Assembly: GCA_036250195.1 (NCBI GenBank)
Contig: JAVHZZ010000006.1
Span: 191,517,850-191,581,849, forward strand
DNA: 64,000 nt
Source of the DNA: Mixophyes australis
Taxonomy: Eukaryota; Chordata; Amphibia; Anura; Limnodynastidae
Direction of reading: 5' to 3'
Translations under genes and position numbers: made by a program
The notes under the pieces: model-generated
The model's database searches: none
What the model was told of the DNA's origin: nothing
What the model saw: the letters and a program-made list of their open reading frames with translations, nothing else
Shown: positions 40,078 through 51,691 of the stretch, piece after piece
How the letters are laid out: every line of letters starts with the position of its first letter
How positions within the stretch are numbered: position 1 is the stretch's first letter

Positions 40078-40770
40078 GATGATGAAGGGACACAGTGTAA
40101 GGGTGAAGGGGCACAGTGTGAGGGTGAAGGGGCACAGTGTGAGGGCGAAGGGGCACAGTGTGAGGGCGAAGGGGCACAGGGTGAAGGGGCACAGTGTGAG
40201 GGTGAAGGGGCACAGTGTGAGGGCGAAGGGGCACAGGGTGAGGGTGAAGGGGCACAGTGTAGTAAAAGGGAAACTGATGAAAGGACACAGTGTGAGGGTG
40301 AAGGGGCACAGTGTGAGGATGAAGGGGCACAGTGTAATAAAAGGGAAACTGATGAAAGGACACAGTGTGAGGGTGAAGGGGCACAGTGTAATAAAAGGGA
40401 AACTGATGAAAGGACACAGTGTGAGGGTGAAGGGGCACAGTGTAATAAAAGGGAAACTGATGAAAGGACACAGTGTGAGGGTGAAGGGGCACAGTGTGAG
40501 GATGAAAGGGCACAGTGTAATAAAAGGGAAACTGATGAAAGGACACAGTGTGAGGGTGAAGGGGCACAGTGTGAGGGCGAAGGGGCACAGTGTGAGGGCG
40601 AAGGGGCACAGTGTGAGGGCGAAGGGGCACAGTGTGAGGGCGAAGGGGCACAGTGTGAGGGTGAAGGGACACAGTGTAATAAAAGGGAAACTGATGAAAA
40701 GACACACTGTGAGGGTGAAGGGGCACAGTGTAATAAAAGGGAAACTGATGAAAGGACACAGTGTCATGGT
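40078..40770 (+). repeat. Two-module minisatellite (21-bp and 33-bp modules)
   Basis: A 21-bp module GTGAAGGGGCACAGTGTGAG (+G) alternates with a 33-bp module AATAAAAGGGAAACTGATGA..GGACACAGTGT inserted after CACAGTGT, making 54-bp compound units. A shortened unit is near 40177-40195. All lengths are multiples of 3, which accounts for open frames of 230-300 codons on both strands (plus strand GEGAQCE repeats). No start context, splice site or known domain supports translation. Confidence 0.93.
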
Positions 40771-41039
40771 GAAGGGGCACATATTCCATTAATACACAAG
40801 TTTGCTATTTTTCGAACATTCTTTAACAACCGAGCACATTTTTGTACATATTGTAGTTTTATTTTGTTTCACCTTATTACAGTTAATGATTGCTATAAAT
40901 TGCTCTTTGAAACATAATTGAAAAAAAAAAATATATAAAAATATTCTTATTCCTTGTATTTATGTGTATTATGTTTGCAAACGTAATAAGTATTTCTGTC
41001 CTGACCTAAATACTCATTACATTATTTTGATCCAACTAC

Positions 41040-41150
41040 TTAAAAAAACGGGACTACTTGGTAATTATTTTGGTTTAGGGGGTGCCTTGAAAAAACTCAT
41101 GGAGACCCTAAGGGTGCCTCGAACTGAGGTAGTTTGGGAACCACTGGGCT
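41040..41150. mobile_element. hAT-like 3' fragment
   Basis: Ends GTTTGGGAACCACTGGGC, the terminal motif also seen at 46602-46616. The GGTGCCTTGAAAAAACTCAT interior resembles a decayed element; no left end found. Confidence 0.4.
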
Positions 41151-41265
41151 ATATGCAGTTCTATCCCCGCCCACTTTATACCTGAAGTCCCACAAGCAGC
41201 TCAGAGTCTAGTCAAGCACACCTTAAGAAAAAAAAAAAAAGGTCACAGTCACAGGTGAGCCCTAC

Positions 41266-41410
41266 GGGTATATTTACAAAACCGCTGGTTTGAAAAAGTG
41301 GAAATGTTGCCTATAGCAACCAATCAGATTCCGTCTGTCATTTTGTAGAATGTACTAAATAAATAACTAGAATCTGATTGGTTGCTATAGGCAACATCTC
41401 CACTTTTTCA
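41266..41410. mobile_element. Palindromic MITE, family A (copy 4), right end lost
   Basis: Left end GGGTATATTTACAAAACCGC, core GATTCCGTC..CATTTTGTAGAATG and inverse GATTGGTTGCTATAGGCAAC. The right terminal repeat beyond CACTTTTTCA is missing. Confidence 0.8.
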
Positions 41411-41984
41411 TAAGTACTTTTCTTGTTTAAAACACAAACAATGAAAATGACAAAGACACATTTAAAAAGCATCGCATAAGATTACTACAATGCAGGAGAA
41501 AAATATGGTTTGCTGCTACACAAAATGTATAGGTAAATAAACCTGACTTCTTTCTGAATAGCTCTGTGATTGAGTAATTATTTTGGCACAGTGTAATCAG
41601 GAAATGGTAAGTTATCTCATCAACAAATAATAAGTGAAAGTTGTGTGGGCAGTGTATAATATCAGAGCACCTATTACATGTAGGTTCCTGTAACAGGATT
41701 CCATATGAAAATATGACCCAGTGTGGTTGCATGATTATAACCAGGTCATAGGACTTTGAAGTGAACTTTTCTGTTAAACTGTATTAAATGTGTATAGATT
41801 AATTTTATTATTATTATAGTGCACACTTTACCCGCACGCAGTTGACACATCAGTTTTGTGAGTTGAACCAATGTTTGTGTGAAAAAGCAGTTAGGAGCTA
41901 GTGACAGATTGATGCCTGGGGCATAATTTATCACTATTGCCTCCACACAACAGAATGCAGCTATTTAGTGGGTTAGAACAGTGT

Positions 41985-42165
41985 TCAGGAGCCTATCAAG
42001 TCATTAAGATCTAGTGACATCCCTGAGGTACAATGTCTTCCAGTCACCTGAGCAAAGTGCAGACAACCATTTTTGCTTACTTTTATTCATGAGAATACAC
42101 TAGCTACTTATGACATTACAAAAGTACATCAGCAATGTGACTAGTTCCTAGTGAATGGATAGCTG
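41985..42165. repeat. Family-D palindromic relic
   Basis: Blocks AAGATCTAGTGACATCCCTG and ATGTGACTAGTTCCTAGTGA correspond to the arms of the 20657 hairpin, here far apart and diverged. Confidence 0.4.
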
Positions 42166-42393
42166 CCACCAGGGGAGGGCTGGCAAATTTCAGCCTGGGG
42201 GGCAAGACTCGATTTAGTAGCCTATTTTAAAGGGAAATAAATGCAGGTGGCCCAGTGACCCAGCCCAAGGTAGCCCACTATGGGACCGGTCCGCGGGGCA
42301 GATGCCCCCTGCCCCCCAACCCAGCCTGCCCCTGGTTGCCACCACTGTGTATAACAGGCCCACTCTAAGTAGCATAGCTTAATAGACATTTCA

Positions 42394-42594
42394 CAGCACG
42401 ATGGCTCAGTGGTTAGCACTTCTGCCTCACAGCGCTGGGGTCTTGAGTTCAATTCCCGACCATGTCCTTATCTGTGTGGAGCGTGTATATTCTCCCTGTG
42501 TTTGCGTGGGTTTCCTCCGGGTGCTCCGGTTTCCTCCCACACTCCAAAAACATACTAGTAGGTTAATTGGCTGCTATCAAAATTGACCCTAGTC

Positions 42595-42625
<31 letters not shown>

Positions 42626-42734
42626 TAGGGAATTTAGACTGTAAGCTCCAATGGGGCAGGGACTGATGTGAGAGAGTTCTCTGTACAGCGCTGCGGAATC
42701 AGTGGCGCTAAATAAATAAATGATGATGATGATT
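42394..42734 (+). mobile_element. tRNA-derived SINE, full length
   Basis: Head GATGGCTCAGTGGTTAGCAC (A box) and TTGAGTTCAATTCCCGACC (B box) resemble a tRNA promoter. The body has GTTTCCTCCGGGTGCTCCGG, a (TG)n tract at 42597-42620 and GGGGCAGGGACTGATGTGAG. The tail is GTGGCGCTAAATAAATAAAT plus (GAT)n. Confidence 0.93.
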
Positions 42735-43894
42735 TCACAAACAGAGAAATCTAAAACACATGCAAAATGAGTTCAGTTCTACACCATAAAGCTGTCAGGC
42801 TCGGGAGCAGTAGGTAGTGAGGACAGAACAGAAGATAGATAACAACAGTCCACTAACTTCAAAAAACTGTTCAGCAGGAGGAGTAGAAGTGTAATTTCCA
42901 CTTGTCTGGTGAATTTATCAGATGCATTACCACAAATAGTCTTTCAACCCACAAAATGGCTGAATTTGCCTTGTGTAAACGACTAGAACAAAAAGGTGCA
43001 CTTACACTTTGGCAACTTATGTAGGCCTATGACAAATTATGAATATGGGGCTTCACAGAAAGAGTGGTACAACTAAAGTTAATGGGCACAAATGTAGATG
43101 TGAATAACAGTTGCTTTTCAATTTCTGGTCCATGGGAGTATAATGTCTGGGTTTATACATTCCAATTATAAAGGACAAATCTCGTCTTAAAAAGACCTTT
43201 CCTCACAATAAACAGCCACAGATTGTGTAACTTGAGCAGTATAAAATCTCATTTGATACACAACAATAAAGGCTTGTAATGTATAAAATGATGTCTTCTC
43301 TGATATTACAGGTACCAAGTTGGTAGGAGGTTTGAGGGAAACACTGAGTGCATCACCAGAGGCAACAGACTGAAATGTCAGAATGTAGGAGGCAGCCATT
43401 TTGTTTGACTGCTTACTTGGAATGGAAAAAATTTACTTGTAAACTATGTAAACAAGGAAAGAGTAGCAACTGTATATAACATGACAATAGTTTGTTGATA
43501 TGGACTGAAGAAAAATCAAATTCACCCAACTGGACTGGTGATGTCACCTGTGGCCCAGTGAATGGCACTCATCCAACAAGGTACTTTTGTCTTACTGGAT
43601 GCAATTAAATCACTTCAGATCTTTTAACAACATTTCCTGCAGAATTTAAAATGTGGGAGCTACATCTCACAAGAAGTGGGTTTATAGAAGAGGGACCCTC
43701 ACTATGCTACTTCTAAAAGTGTGGAGAACTCACATTCAAAACATTAGAAATGATTCATAGATGCCCAAGTCAGTTAAACGGAAACCAAACTTTAAGAAAA
43801 AAATGTTTTGACAAACCTACTACACACTTTTTGGTGAACTTATGCTTCTTCATATGGTGGAGCGTGTATATTTTGATTGAAACTCTGGATAATC

Positions 43895-43937
<43 letters not shown>

Positions 43938-44462
43938 TAATAATGTCCATCAACCATATAAGCATAAATATTGTTGCATTAAACCAGCTGCAAACAAAGA
44001 TACTTTTTATTATCTGCAATGCACTGAATTTGTAAACTTTAAATTATTAACAAAAAAATATTCATAGGTGTCATACGCGCGTGAAATAGAAACAAGCCAC
44101 TGCCACACAGACAGGCACTGTCGGCCTGACACACCTTATCAGGTGCACTGTACTATACACACACTTGCGCACACTTCCTGCTTGTGTGGAAGGGGCCCTT
44201 TATAAGTTCAATAACACAGGCCTAATATACAGAGGTAAGCCTTAGATAAAAGAAATTGTAATCACAGCATGGTCACACTTTTTTATATGTTTTTGCACTT
44301 GCAAGTGTGCACAGGAATATGCATATTGTTAATCTAAAGTCACAGACACACACTCAGACTGCAGAAAGTTTTCATTTACCTGTTTATCACATATTCTTAT
44401 GGCCAAGTCTCCAGGCATACAATCACACCCCTCTCTAATGCCCAGTAGCCATCAGTGCTTAC
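42735..44462. other. No gene seen; (TAA)n at 43889-43938
   Basis: Unique-looking AT-rich sequence with one ATA/TAA microsatellite. No exon recognised. Confidence 0.5.
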
Positions 44463-44740
44463 CAACGCCTGCTGTTCTTCCTTTGCCTCTTGTCTCCTTG
44501 ACTTTAACACTGGTTTCTTTCCCAGTTCACGTCTCAACCCATACGCTCCTACTTTTTCTCTCCTCTCTTCACTCCCCTCTCCCCTCCCCGATCTGCTCAA
44601 TCTTTGGTCCCAAAGTTTAATGCTTTTTTTTTTTCTTCTTCTTCTTCCTCCTCAAGCAGATCTACAGCTACAGTTCTCCTTTCCTCTCCTCCTCCTCACA
44701 TGTGATGATCTCATGCTCCCCCCTCCCTTATGCCGGACAC
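44463..44740 (-). other. Candidate noncoding exon 1 of map3k14
   Basis: On the minus strand a purine-rich, repeat-free stretch ends at a consensus-like donor (GCGTTG|GTAAGCAC at 44463/44462). It is preceded by promoter-like motifs (CCAAT at 44763-44759; GGGAAATTCC at 44786-44777). map3k14 exon 2 begins at an acceptor after 20 nt of UTR and so needs an upstream exon. Vertebrate MAP3K14 has a noncoding first exon and a long intron 1. No homology or transcript supports this exact exon. Confidence 0.3.
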
Positions 44741-44758
44741 TTTTTTTTAGTCTTGCTG

Positions 44759-44786
44759 ATTGGTTCTCAGCCTCATGGAATTTCCC
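44759..44786 (-). promoter_or_regulatory. CCAAT box and kappaB-like site
   Basis: Minus-strand GGGAAATTCC (44786-44777) fits the kappaB consensus, and AACCAATCAGC (around 44763-44759) is a CCAAT box, 15-20 bases apart, just upstream of the candidate exon. An NF-kappaB site at the promoter of an NF-kappaB kinase would suggest feedback, but a 10-bp match is expected by chance now and then in 64 kb. Confidence 0.3.
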
Positions 44787-45028
44787 GGCAAGGGCTTTAG
44801 CTTACCAGAAAACAGCAACCAGTTAGGTTTACAGTGTGAGATCTGTCGCACCTGTATTTATTAACACTTTTTGTGAACATTGTAACAATCATAGACTTGT
44901 GTGCACACTGTAGCAGCAAGTTGTACTGCTCACTGCAGCAACATTCATGCATTGTACAGGGAAGCTGAGACAGATCCATGCAGTGTTCAATCCTTTTTGC
45001 TTCTGTGTTTTTGTGACAGTACATTAAC

Positions 45029-45193
45029 CAGAGCCGTAACTTAGACTTCTAGTGCCCTGCGCGAGAAAGACAAATGCCGCCCCCTAGCCCTCAATGTTAA
45101 CCAAATTAACCTAAAATATTCCTAAATAGCGCCCCCCTTCAGCGTTGCTCCCTGGGCGGTCGCCCCTGTCGCACAGCCCTAGTTACGGCCCTG
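45029..45193. mobile_element. hAT-like MITE, family E (copy 2), perfect 8-bp duplication
   Basis: Same family as 23929-24095 (ends CAGAGCCGTAACTTAGAC and CTAGTTACGGCCCTG; internal ACCTAAAATATTCCTAAAT). ACATTAAC is repeated exactly at 45021-45028 and 45194-45201. Confidence 0.93.
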
Positions 45194-45201
45194 ACATTAA
45201 C

Positions 45202-46430
45202 CATTTGAGAACAACTTCCTAATGTTTATGGGCCCTTTAAGAAGACGCCAAAGACTGCACACTGGAAAGGAAACTGTTAATTTTCTTTGTCAGGTTGTCA
45301 AAACCCGTAGGCGTACAGTTACAGACATGCCCATAAATAGGACTTCCACGTAACAGCTGTCTGTTCTCCTAAGAGAGAGAGAGGGGGACGTATGCAGAAG
45401 GGATGGGGGTACAGAGAAAGTAGTGAAAGTGCCATGTGACTGATTGAAAGACAGAAGTAATGTGGACACAGGGATTAGAGATACCAAAAGGATTGCACCA
45501 AATAGATGGAGGAAATAAAAAAGCTGAAAAAAAAGAACAGAAGGGGGGAGGGCAGTGGTAAAAAAAAAAAAGAAACTAAGTAGAGGAACAAACTGAGTGA
45601 GAAGCAGCCAAGAGAGAGAGGTTTAATTTCTACTTGAGCATTTCCTGTTTACTAATTGAGGAATAGATTTGCAATGATTTACTAAGTCATTTGTAATAAT
45701 TTTAGTAAAAAAACTCTATGTCTTCCTGCTGCATCCACAGGGGTACAGTTATCCCACAGCTGTGGATTGCTTGTACATGACACAGGCAAAGATAAATGGC
45801 AGATCACTTGTACGAACCTCAGTGGTTCTTGCAGACAGGCATCAGGGAGGTGGGTGTGTAGTGGGCTAGGTGTCATAAGATTCTTAGCTGGAAACGTGAA
45901 AATGGGAGTGGTGCTGGGAGAAAGTATAAAGTACAAGCTTCCTTGAAAATATACGTAGCCAGTTACAAAATAACCAGTTTCTGCAAAAATTTAGAGCAAG
46001 ATCCTAAACTTCAATGTCAGCACATTTTTCAATGGAAAGTTATGCACATCACAAAGCGCTCACACCACAGAGTCTGTACAGTGTGTATAATTGGGGGAGG
46101 TAGTTGTAGATGTGACTCAATTCAGAAAGTGGTATTTATTAAACAAATATCTGTTGAAGTGATGCATATATGCATTGCACAGCATGCTTGCATCAAACTG
46201 GTATTATGTAAATGTCAATACATTTTTAGTTATGTGATAAGTCTTTTCAATGAAAATACAAACGTTCACATAGAATAAGATGTGTCCTCTGTGTCATCAT
46301 ATATTCTGTGACTTGATTCAGGGAAATAGTAATTGATTAGTACACAGGCATATTGTTCTAGTTTCCATGGCTGTCTAGGAGGCATGATTGGCTGGCACCA
46401 TATTAACAAATGGATCTGAATATCCTAAAG
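45202..46430. other. No gene seen
   Basis: Purine-rich around 45370-45620; otherwise no feature recognised. Confidence 0.4.
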
Positions 46431-46616
46431 CAGTGGATCCCAATCTTGATCAGTTCGAGACACCCTTAATTTCTCCATAATTTTTTCAAAACACCCCTAA
46501 GCCAAAAGAATTACCAAGAATTCCCCTGCCTCCCTTACCACCAGACCTGGCCGTGGCACTCCTGCAAAATTGTTGTGGCACCCCTGAGAGCCACGGAGCA
46601 GTTTGGTAACCACTGC
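46431..46616. mobile_element. hAT-like element, near-perfect 8-bp duplication
   Basis: Ends CAGTGGATCCCAATC and GTTTGGTAACCACTG. Flanks TCCTAAAG (46423-46430) and CCCTAAAG (46617-46624) match at 7 of 8. Confidence 0.85.
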
Positions 46617-46782
46617 CCTAAAGCTGTAAGTTGTTTGCTTCTTTCCATTGGGGTACTAGATACGCTCTACAAAATACTCCAGTATCTATGGCTTCAAATT
46701 GGTCTTCCACATTAGATTCATTCTGTAATGCAGGGCAGCAAATGGCTAAATACACAATTGCACAAAATGTACATGAGATTAT

Positions 46783-46817
46783 ACACACACACACACACAC
46801 ACACACATACACACATT
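46783..46817. repeat. (CA)n microsatellite
   Basis: Run of CA dinucleotides with one interruption. Confidence 0.95.
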
Positions 46818-47019
46818 GTGCTTTACAGTGGTCACCCTTTGCTTTAGCCAACCAGAGAGGAGCTCGGTCTTGAATACAAGTGTTGCAGGGGCCACACCTT
46901 GCAGAGCTAGACAATATCCAAGACAACTACTACCAAACCAGCTCATAACACCCTCCTTAACCAATCTCCCAACATGGAGCTCCTGCACTCTCCTACAGAC
47001 ATATGGAGATGCACCCTTA

Positions 47020-47820
47020 TTAGCCAGAATAATGCAGGTACTGCAGTCTTTATTAACAGACACTATGACAGAAAACAGCAAATCAGACATCAGAGTTGGG
47101 TGGATGGACTGAATAAAAGTGAAGTTTGTAGAATTGTATTTAGTGCATGAATATACTGAAGCAGATTTACAAAACCTCTGAGACAAACTCATAGACATGG
47201 AATAGAGATCCTTCTGCAATAATGCAAGATTGACCGGGGTACCAACTTTATTTGAAGTAGCAAATATTCAGGTCTATACTGTTGAGCTGTTCAGATTCCT
47301 ACCTCAAGCCTCAAATCAGAACCTTTGGTTTGACCGGATACAGAGGCTGTTCAGTTAAATTATAGGCGAAGCTTCTCCCTACTCTTCTGGGTCTGCCTAG
47401 CTGGGAGGTCACCGTAATTGCTGAATGTATGCTCATACACCAAGACCATCCACTCTAATGATGCTCCTAGCCCTTGCATCTCGTTATACAGAAAGCAGAT
47501 ACAGTGATCCTGCAGGAGACTCATTTCTCATACCACCACCCTCAAAAAAATGTCTTACTCTTACTATCATGAAATCTTTGCTTCAAATGAGCCAACCAAA
47601 CACAATGGCTTAGCCATCCTCTTTAGAAAGTAAGGACTTCCCATTTCTTGCCATAGAGGTCATAGAGACATCTGAGTGTCACCTTATTCTGATGAGTCCT
47701 CTAGAAACTTTTTAGCCATATTAGTGTCCATCTATGCTCCTAATAGCAGCCAAATCCTATTTTTATATAAAGTCTGGTGATATGACTTGCAAACAGAGAT
47801 CCTTACTTATTATGGGGAAA
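47020..47820 (+). mobile_element. L1-like LINE relic: ORF1 end and endonuclease
   Basis: Around 47250-47345 a translation reads like an L1-type ORF1 C-terminal region (VPTLFEVANIQVYTVELFRF). At 47480-47560 ADTVILQETHFSYHH contains the LQETH motif of the ORF2 endonuclease. Many stops. Interrupted at 47820 by a hAT-like element and apparently resumed at 49411. Confidence 0.6.
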
Positions 47821-47892
47821 CTCTAAAACAGGGGTCAGCAACCTTTTTCTATGAGTACACCAGCAAAAATCTCTTCAAGCCCAGGTGTGCCA

Positions 47893-47893
47893 G

Positions 47894-47926
<33 letters not shown>
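47893..47926. repeat. (TG)n microsatellite
   Basis: TG run ending in TATA immediately before the Tc1 end; Tc1 appears to have inserted at a TA at its edge. Confidence 0.95.
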
Positions 47927-47928
<2 letters not shown>

Positions 47929-48870
47929 CAGTGTGTGAAATAAGTATTGAACACACCAACATTTTTCTCAGTAACTATATATTTAATGTGGCTATTGTAA
48001 TGAAATTTACACCAGATGTCAGCAACAAACTTTGCAATCCACACATGCAAAGAAATCAAACCACATATGTCCATAATTTAAGTTTTGAGCAATAATGTGA
48101 AATGAGACAGGGAAAAAGTATTGAACACATAAAGAAAGGGAGGTGCAAAAAGGCATGGAAAGCCAGGACACCAGCTGAAATCTATCAGTAATTACAAAGC
48201 AATCCTTTCAGCTGGTTCAGCCACAACTGATGGCCTATAAAAAGGTGTCTCATTACGAAGGTGTCACACAAGAAACATCTCATGATGGGTAAAAGCAAAG
48301 AGCTCTCTCAAGACCTTCGCTACCTTATTGTTGCAAAACATACTGATGGCATTGGTTACAGAAGGATCTCTAAACTGCTGAATGTTCCAGTGAGCACTGT
48401 TGGGGCCATAATCCGGAAGTTGAAAGAACATCATTTCATTATAAACCGGCCACGACCAGGTGCACCTCACAAGATTTCTGACAGAGGAGTGAAAAAAGTT
48501 AGAAGACTTGTTGTCTAAGGACCACTTAGACAACTTCAGAGAGACCTGGAATTAGCAGATACAATTGTTTCAAAGAAAACAATAAGCAATGCACTCAATT
48601 GCCATGTCCTGTATGCACGCTAACCACGCAACTCCTTTGCTGAAGAAAAACTATGTTAAAGCTTGTTTAAAGTTTGCCTCACAACATTTGGACAAGCCTG
48701 TGAAATACTGGAAGAATATAGTGTGGTCAGATGAGAGCAAAATGGAACTCTTTGGATACCAAAATACACACCACGTTTGGGAAAAAATGTCACTGCACAT
48801 CACCCCAAAAATACCCTTCCAACAGTGAAGTTTGGAGGTGGGAAGATCATGGTGTGAAGCTGTTGTTCTG
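47929..48870 (+). pseudogene. Tc1/mariner transposase relic, truncated
   Basis: Begins CAGTGTGTGAAATAAGTATT after a TA, the terminal repeat of Tc1-type elements. At 48261-48518 it encodes the transposase DNA-binding region (KSKELSQDLRYLIVAKH, GYRRISKLLNVPVSTVGAII, then NRPRPGAPHKISDRGVKK). Another frame at 48589-48828 keeps HLDKPVKYWKNIVWSDESKM, which contains the first catalytic aspartate (WSDE). A stop after the DNA-binding region, frameshifts and loss of everything beyond about 48870 (second aspartate, glutamate and right end) make it inactive. Confidence 0.93.
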
Positions 48871-48939
48871 TACACGGTATATCATTATAATATCAATAAT
48901 AATGGGACCAACAAATAAACGTTCATTTTATGCCATACA

Positions 48940-49165
48940 ATAGTGCCCCCAGTTCATATTATGTCACAGTAATGCCCCCAGTTCATATTATGCCACAGTA
49001 ATACTCCCAATTAATTTTATGCCACACATAAGTGACCCCAATCCATGTTATGTCACATAGCTGTGCCCCCAATTCAAAGTATGCCACATATTTGTGCCCA
49101 CAATTCAAAGTATGCCACATATTTGTGCCCACAATTCAAAGTATGCCACACAGTTGTACCCCCAA
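48940..49165. repeat. Degenerate tandem array, units about 30-33 bp
   Basis: Repeats of GTGCCCCCAGTTCATATTAT / GCCACA..TTGTGCCCACAATT type, six or seven units with drift. Located in the 3' part of the hAT-like element. A comparable array with GGCATAATATGA units is in the hAT-like element at 55524-58960. Confidence 0.8.
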
Positions 49166-49410
49166 ACCATCATGTGCGTGATACTTACCTTTGGAGTCAG
49201 CGCTTCCACACGTCCTCTTCACTACAACCTGTGCTGCTGCCTCTGTAAAGCAGCTGAAGATGGTGGAAACAGAGCTGCTGCACATGCACATCAGCTCCGT
49301 TTCAGGCATCTTCGGCTTCTTTAGTTTGACAGCTGAGGAGCCCGGAGTGCCAGACAGAAGTGGTCCACGTCTGGCACGCGTGCCGGGGTTTGCCAACCCC
49401 TGCTGTAATA

Positions 49411-49735
49411 TCACTGTACACCCCAGACTGGTCAGATCATCCCAATCCTATATCCCATCTTTCCTCGATATCTATAAAGAAGGCTGCATTTAAAAGTCTC
49501 TGTCAGAGTGGGATCTATCAAGATCATGCCAGAATGTGACTATACATTAATTTCCACTGCACAAAATAGGTGCACAAGAATAGACCTGTTGGGAGTAACA
49601 ACAAATCACTACCTCCACTATTCTTTCTATCTTTTGGTCCTATCACAGCCCGCTAGACAGTGGAGAATACACAAATACCTACCGGGATCACCTAAGACAC
49701 AAAAGGCCCTTCATGAACTCTGATGTTTTTTCTTT
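49411..49735 (+). mobile_element. L1-like LINE relic, continuation
   Basis: Directly follows the hAT target duplication and appears to resume the ORF2 sequence interrupted at 47820 (VSEWDLSRSCQN-like and later a CTAGACAGTGGAGAATACAC block). Strongly decayed; assignment rests mainly on position. Confidence 0.4.
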
Positions 49736-49749
49736 GTCATACCTGCCTA

Positions 49750-50065
49750 TTATTATTACTATCATTTATTTATATAGCGCCACCATATTACGCAGCGCTG
49801 TACAGAGAAAAGTTATCACTCACATCAGTCCCTGCTCCATTGGAGCTTTCAGTCTAAATTCCCTAACACACACTAGGGTCCTTTCAAGTTAGCAGCCAAT
49901 TAACCTAGTAGTATGTTTGTGGACTGTGGAAGGAAACTGGAGAACCAATAGCACACCAAGAAAAACATGGGGAGAAGATACAAACTCCACACAGTTAGGT
50001 CTCTGGTCAGAATAAAACTCATTACCCCTGCACTCATAGGCAGCAATGCTAACCACTGTGCCGAT
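49750..50065 (-). mobile_element. tRNA-derived SINE
   Basis: Minus-strand copy: TATTTATATAGCGCCACC tail at the low end, ACATCAGTCCCTGCTCCATT, GTTAGCAGCCAATTAACCTA, and a tRNA-like head near 50040-50065 (GCAATGCTAACCACTGTGCC). Confidence 0.88.
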
Positions 50066-50164
50066 GTGTTACACCCTAGATAACACTTCCACTTCCAATC
50101 ATTGGTGGCCAATACCAGTTGAATGAGGAAAGAAATTATCTGACCGACTACAACATAATTAACA

Positions 50165-50330
50165 CCTTTCATAATCATCATCAGCATATTTATATAGCAG
50201 AGGCATATTCTGTAGCGCTTTACAATTGGGAACAATCACATTAATAAAACAATCCTGGATAATACAGACACAGATGTAAGAGGGCCCTGCTTGCAAACTT
50301 ACAATCTATAGGAGTTTAAAACATGAGGTT
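50165..50330 (-). mobile_element. LINE 3'-tail fragment
   Basis: AATCATCATCAGCATATTTA, GTAGCGCTTTACAATTGGGA and GAGGGCCCTGCTTGCAAACT correspond to the tail of the L2/CR1-like LINE at 10285. Confidence 0.6.
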
Positions 50331-50334
50331 AAAA

Positions 50335-50840
50335 TCTATGCCGCAGCGATGAAAACCATTCTCCATATGTGGATACAGAACTCTCCTCCTATGTTAGACA
50401 TTTTCCAGGAAAAAATGTTCTTTCTCCTACGAAAAGGACTGGTCGGAGACGTCATTACAGAAGGGCACATTAACCCGTAAATTCTTTGAAACTTGGGAGA
50501 GTTACATTAACATACTGCCAACCTCTCTGCAAATACAGCTCCGAGATTGGCACGAAACCAGAATGTTCCTTTAAGACCCTCTAATTTCTATTTAGGAGTA
50601 GGCTAAACTCTAGCTTCGCCTTATGTTCTCTCCGCATCTCAGACCTCCCATTTCTCTACCAATATCGCTTTGAGTCGAGGACAATGAAGCTCCTCATATG
50701 TTCTCTCCTATGACAATAACCTATTCTTTGACACAACTATGGTTTTACTAAAACGAGTCCATCTCAGGAGTTCTGACGGGACTTCCTATGTCCACGAACT
50801 CGGACTGTTGCCTCTCGTATTGAGGAAAAAATGACTACGA
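50335..50840 (+). mobile_element. L1-like LINE relic, ORF2 C-terminal end
   Basis: Translation MKTILHMWIQNSPPMLDIFQ followed by KMFFLLRKGL resembles the end of L1-type ORF2. Stops are present. Order relative to 51050-52100 suggests at least two L1 copies. Confidence 0.5.
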
Positions 50841-51049
50841 TTCTCTTGTTGCCCCTATAATAGTACAACTGTTTACATGTACATGTATGTATGTTAGATT
50901 TGATACTGATTGATACCTCTCAAAGTATAATTGTTTATTGTACAATTCCAAACACCTTCAATAAAAATGTATGTAAAGTTCTTTTATAAAAGTTATATAA
51001 AAAGCATAAGGTTAAGTGCTACATATTGCATATTGGTCCAGGCAGATTG

Positions 51050-51690
51050 CAAAGGTAAAAAGTGCTTAGTAGGCTATGTGATCCAGTCACACAGCAATGT
51101 AGGCCAGGGGGCCAGAGAGTTGTTCTCTTGTGTGAACTGCATCATATGCTCCCTATACATGGCCCTCTCTTCCAAAATTAAAGCACACCTCCCCAATATA
51201 TTCCCAAAAATCCAGTATTACTTTCACACCCTCCCAATCAGAGCCCCCTATCCAAATTAAGGTCCTTTCAAAAACCATCTTGCAAACTCCATCTGGAACA
51301 ATAAGATCCCTAGAATCAGACTAGCGCTTCTTAAGTAACCCACCAAATGGAGCAGAGGATTCCCAGACCTAATTAGGTACTATTGGGCTGCCCATCTAAG
51401 CCAAACCGTGGCCTCCTATGCACCACTGTTACCTGGCTGGATATGGAAACCAATCACATCAGACACCTCAAACACAACAGAATAATTCCAATAAAACTCG
51501 CCTCCAGACCTATCGCACACCTAAACCGGCAAGAATTCAGTTTATTTACAACCTCCTGGATAGGGGAATACCACTCTCCCTTGAAGACCTACAAAATAAA
51601 TACCCAAACCTCCAGCCCAAATTCTTTGAATATTTGCATCTCAGACACTAAATAGGCAAACTCCCTGCAGTAAAGATCTCTAATGACCTG
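51050..51690 (+). mobile_element. L1-like LINE relic, ORF2 RT C-terminal part
   Basis: Frames around 51280-51420 give WNNKIPRIRLALLK then a GFPDLIRYYWAAHL block, and 51540-51651 gives GIPLSLEDLQNKYPNLQPKF and YLHLRH, the standard order in L1-type ORF2. Frameshifted with stops. Confidence 0.65.
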
Positions 51691-51691
51691 A

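Larger units (their letters stand above)
47829..49402. mobile_element. hAT-like element carrying a Tc1 copy
   Basis: Ends CAGGGGTCAGCAACC and GGGGTTTGCCAACCCCTG are inverse-related, typical of hAT. Flanks CTCTAAAA (47821-47828) and CTGTAATA (49403-49410) match at 6 of 8 and fit the nTnnnnAn hAT preference. Inside are a (TG)n tract, a Tc1 relic (47929-48870) and a short tandem array (48940-49165). No hAT transposase seen. Confidence 0.8.

Noticed and set aside
40018..40917. 299-codon acidic repeat protein (GEGAQCE units)
   Set aside because: Pure minisatellite; the opposite strand is open as well, with no splice, promoter or homology support.
42394..42470. tRNA gene (A and B box visible); same at 59080
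   Set aside because: The tRNA-like head is fused to a SINE body and LINE-like tail and is repeated across the window; it lacks an intact cloverleaf.
48261..48828. Functional Tc1 transposase gene
   Set aside because: A stop after the DNA-binding region, frameshifts, and loss of the second and third catalytic residues and the right end.
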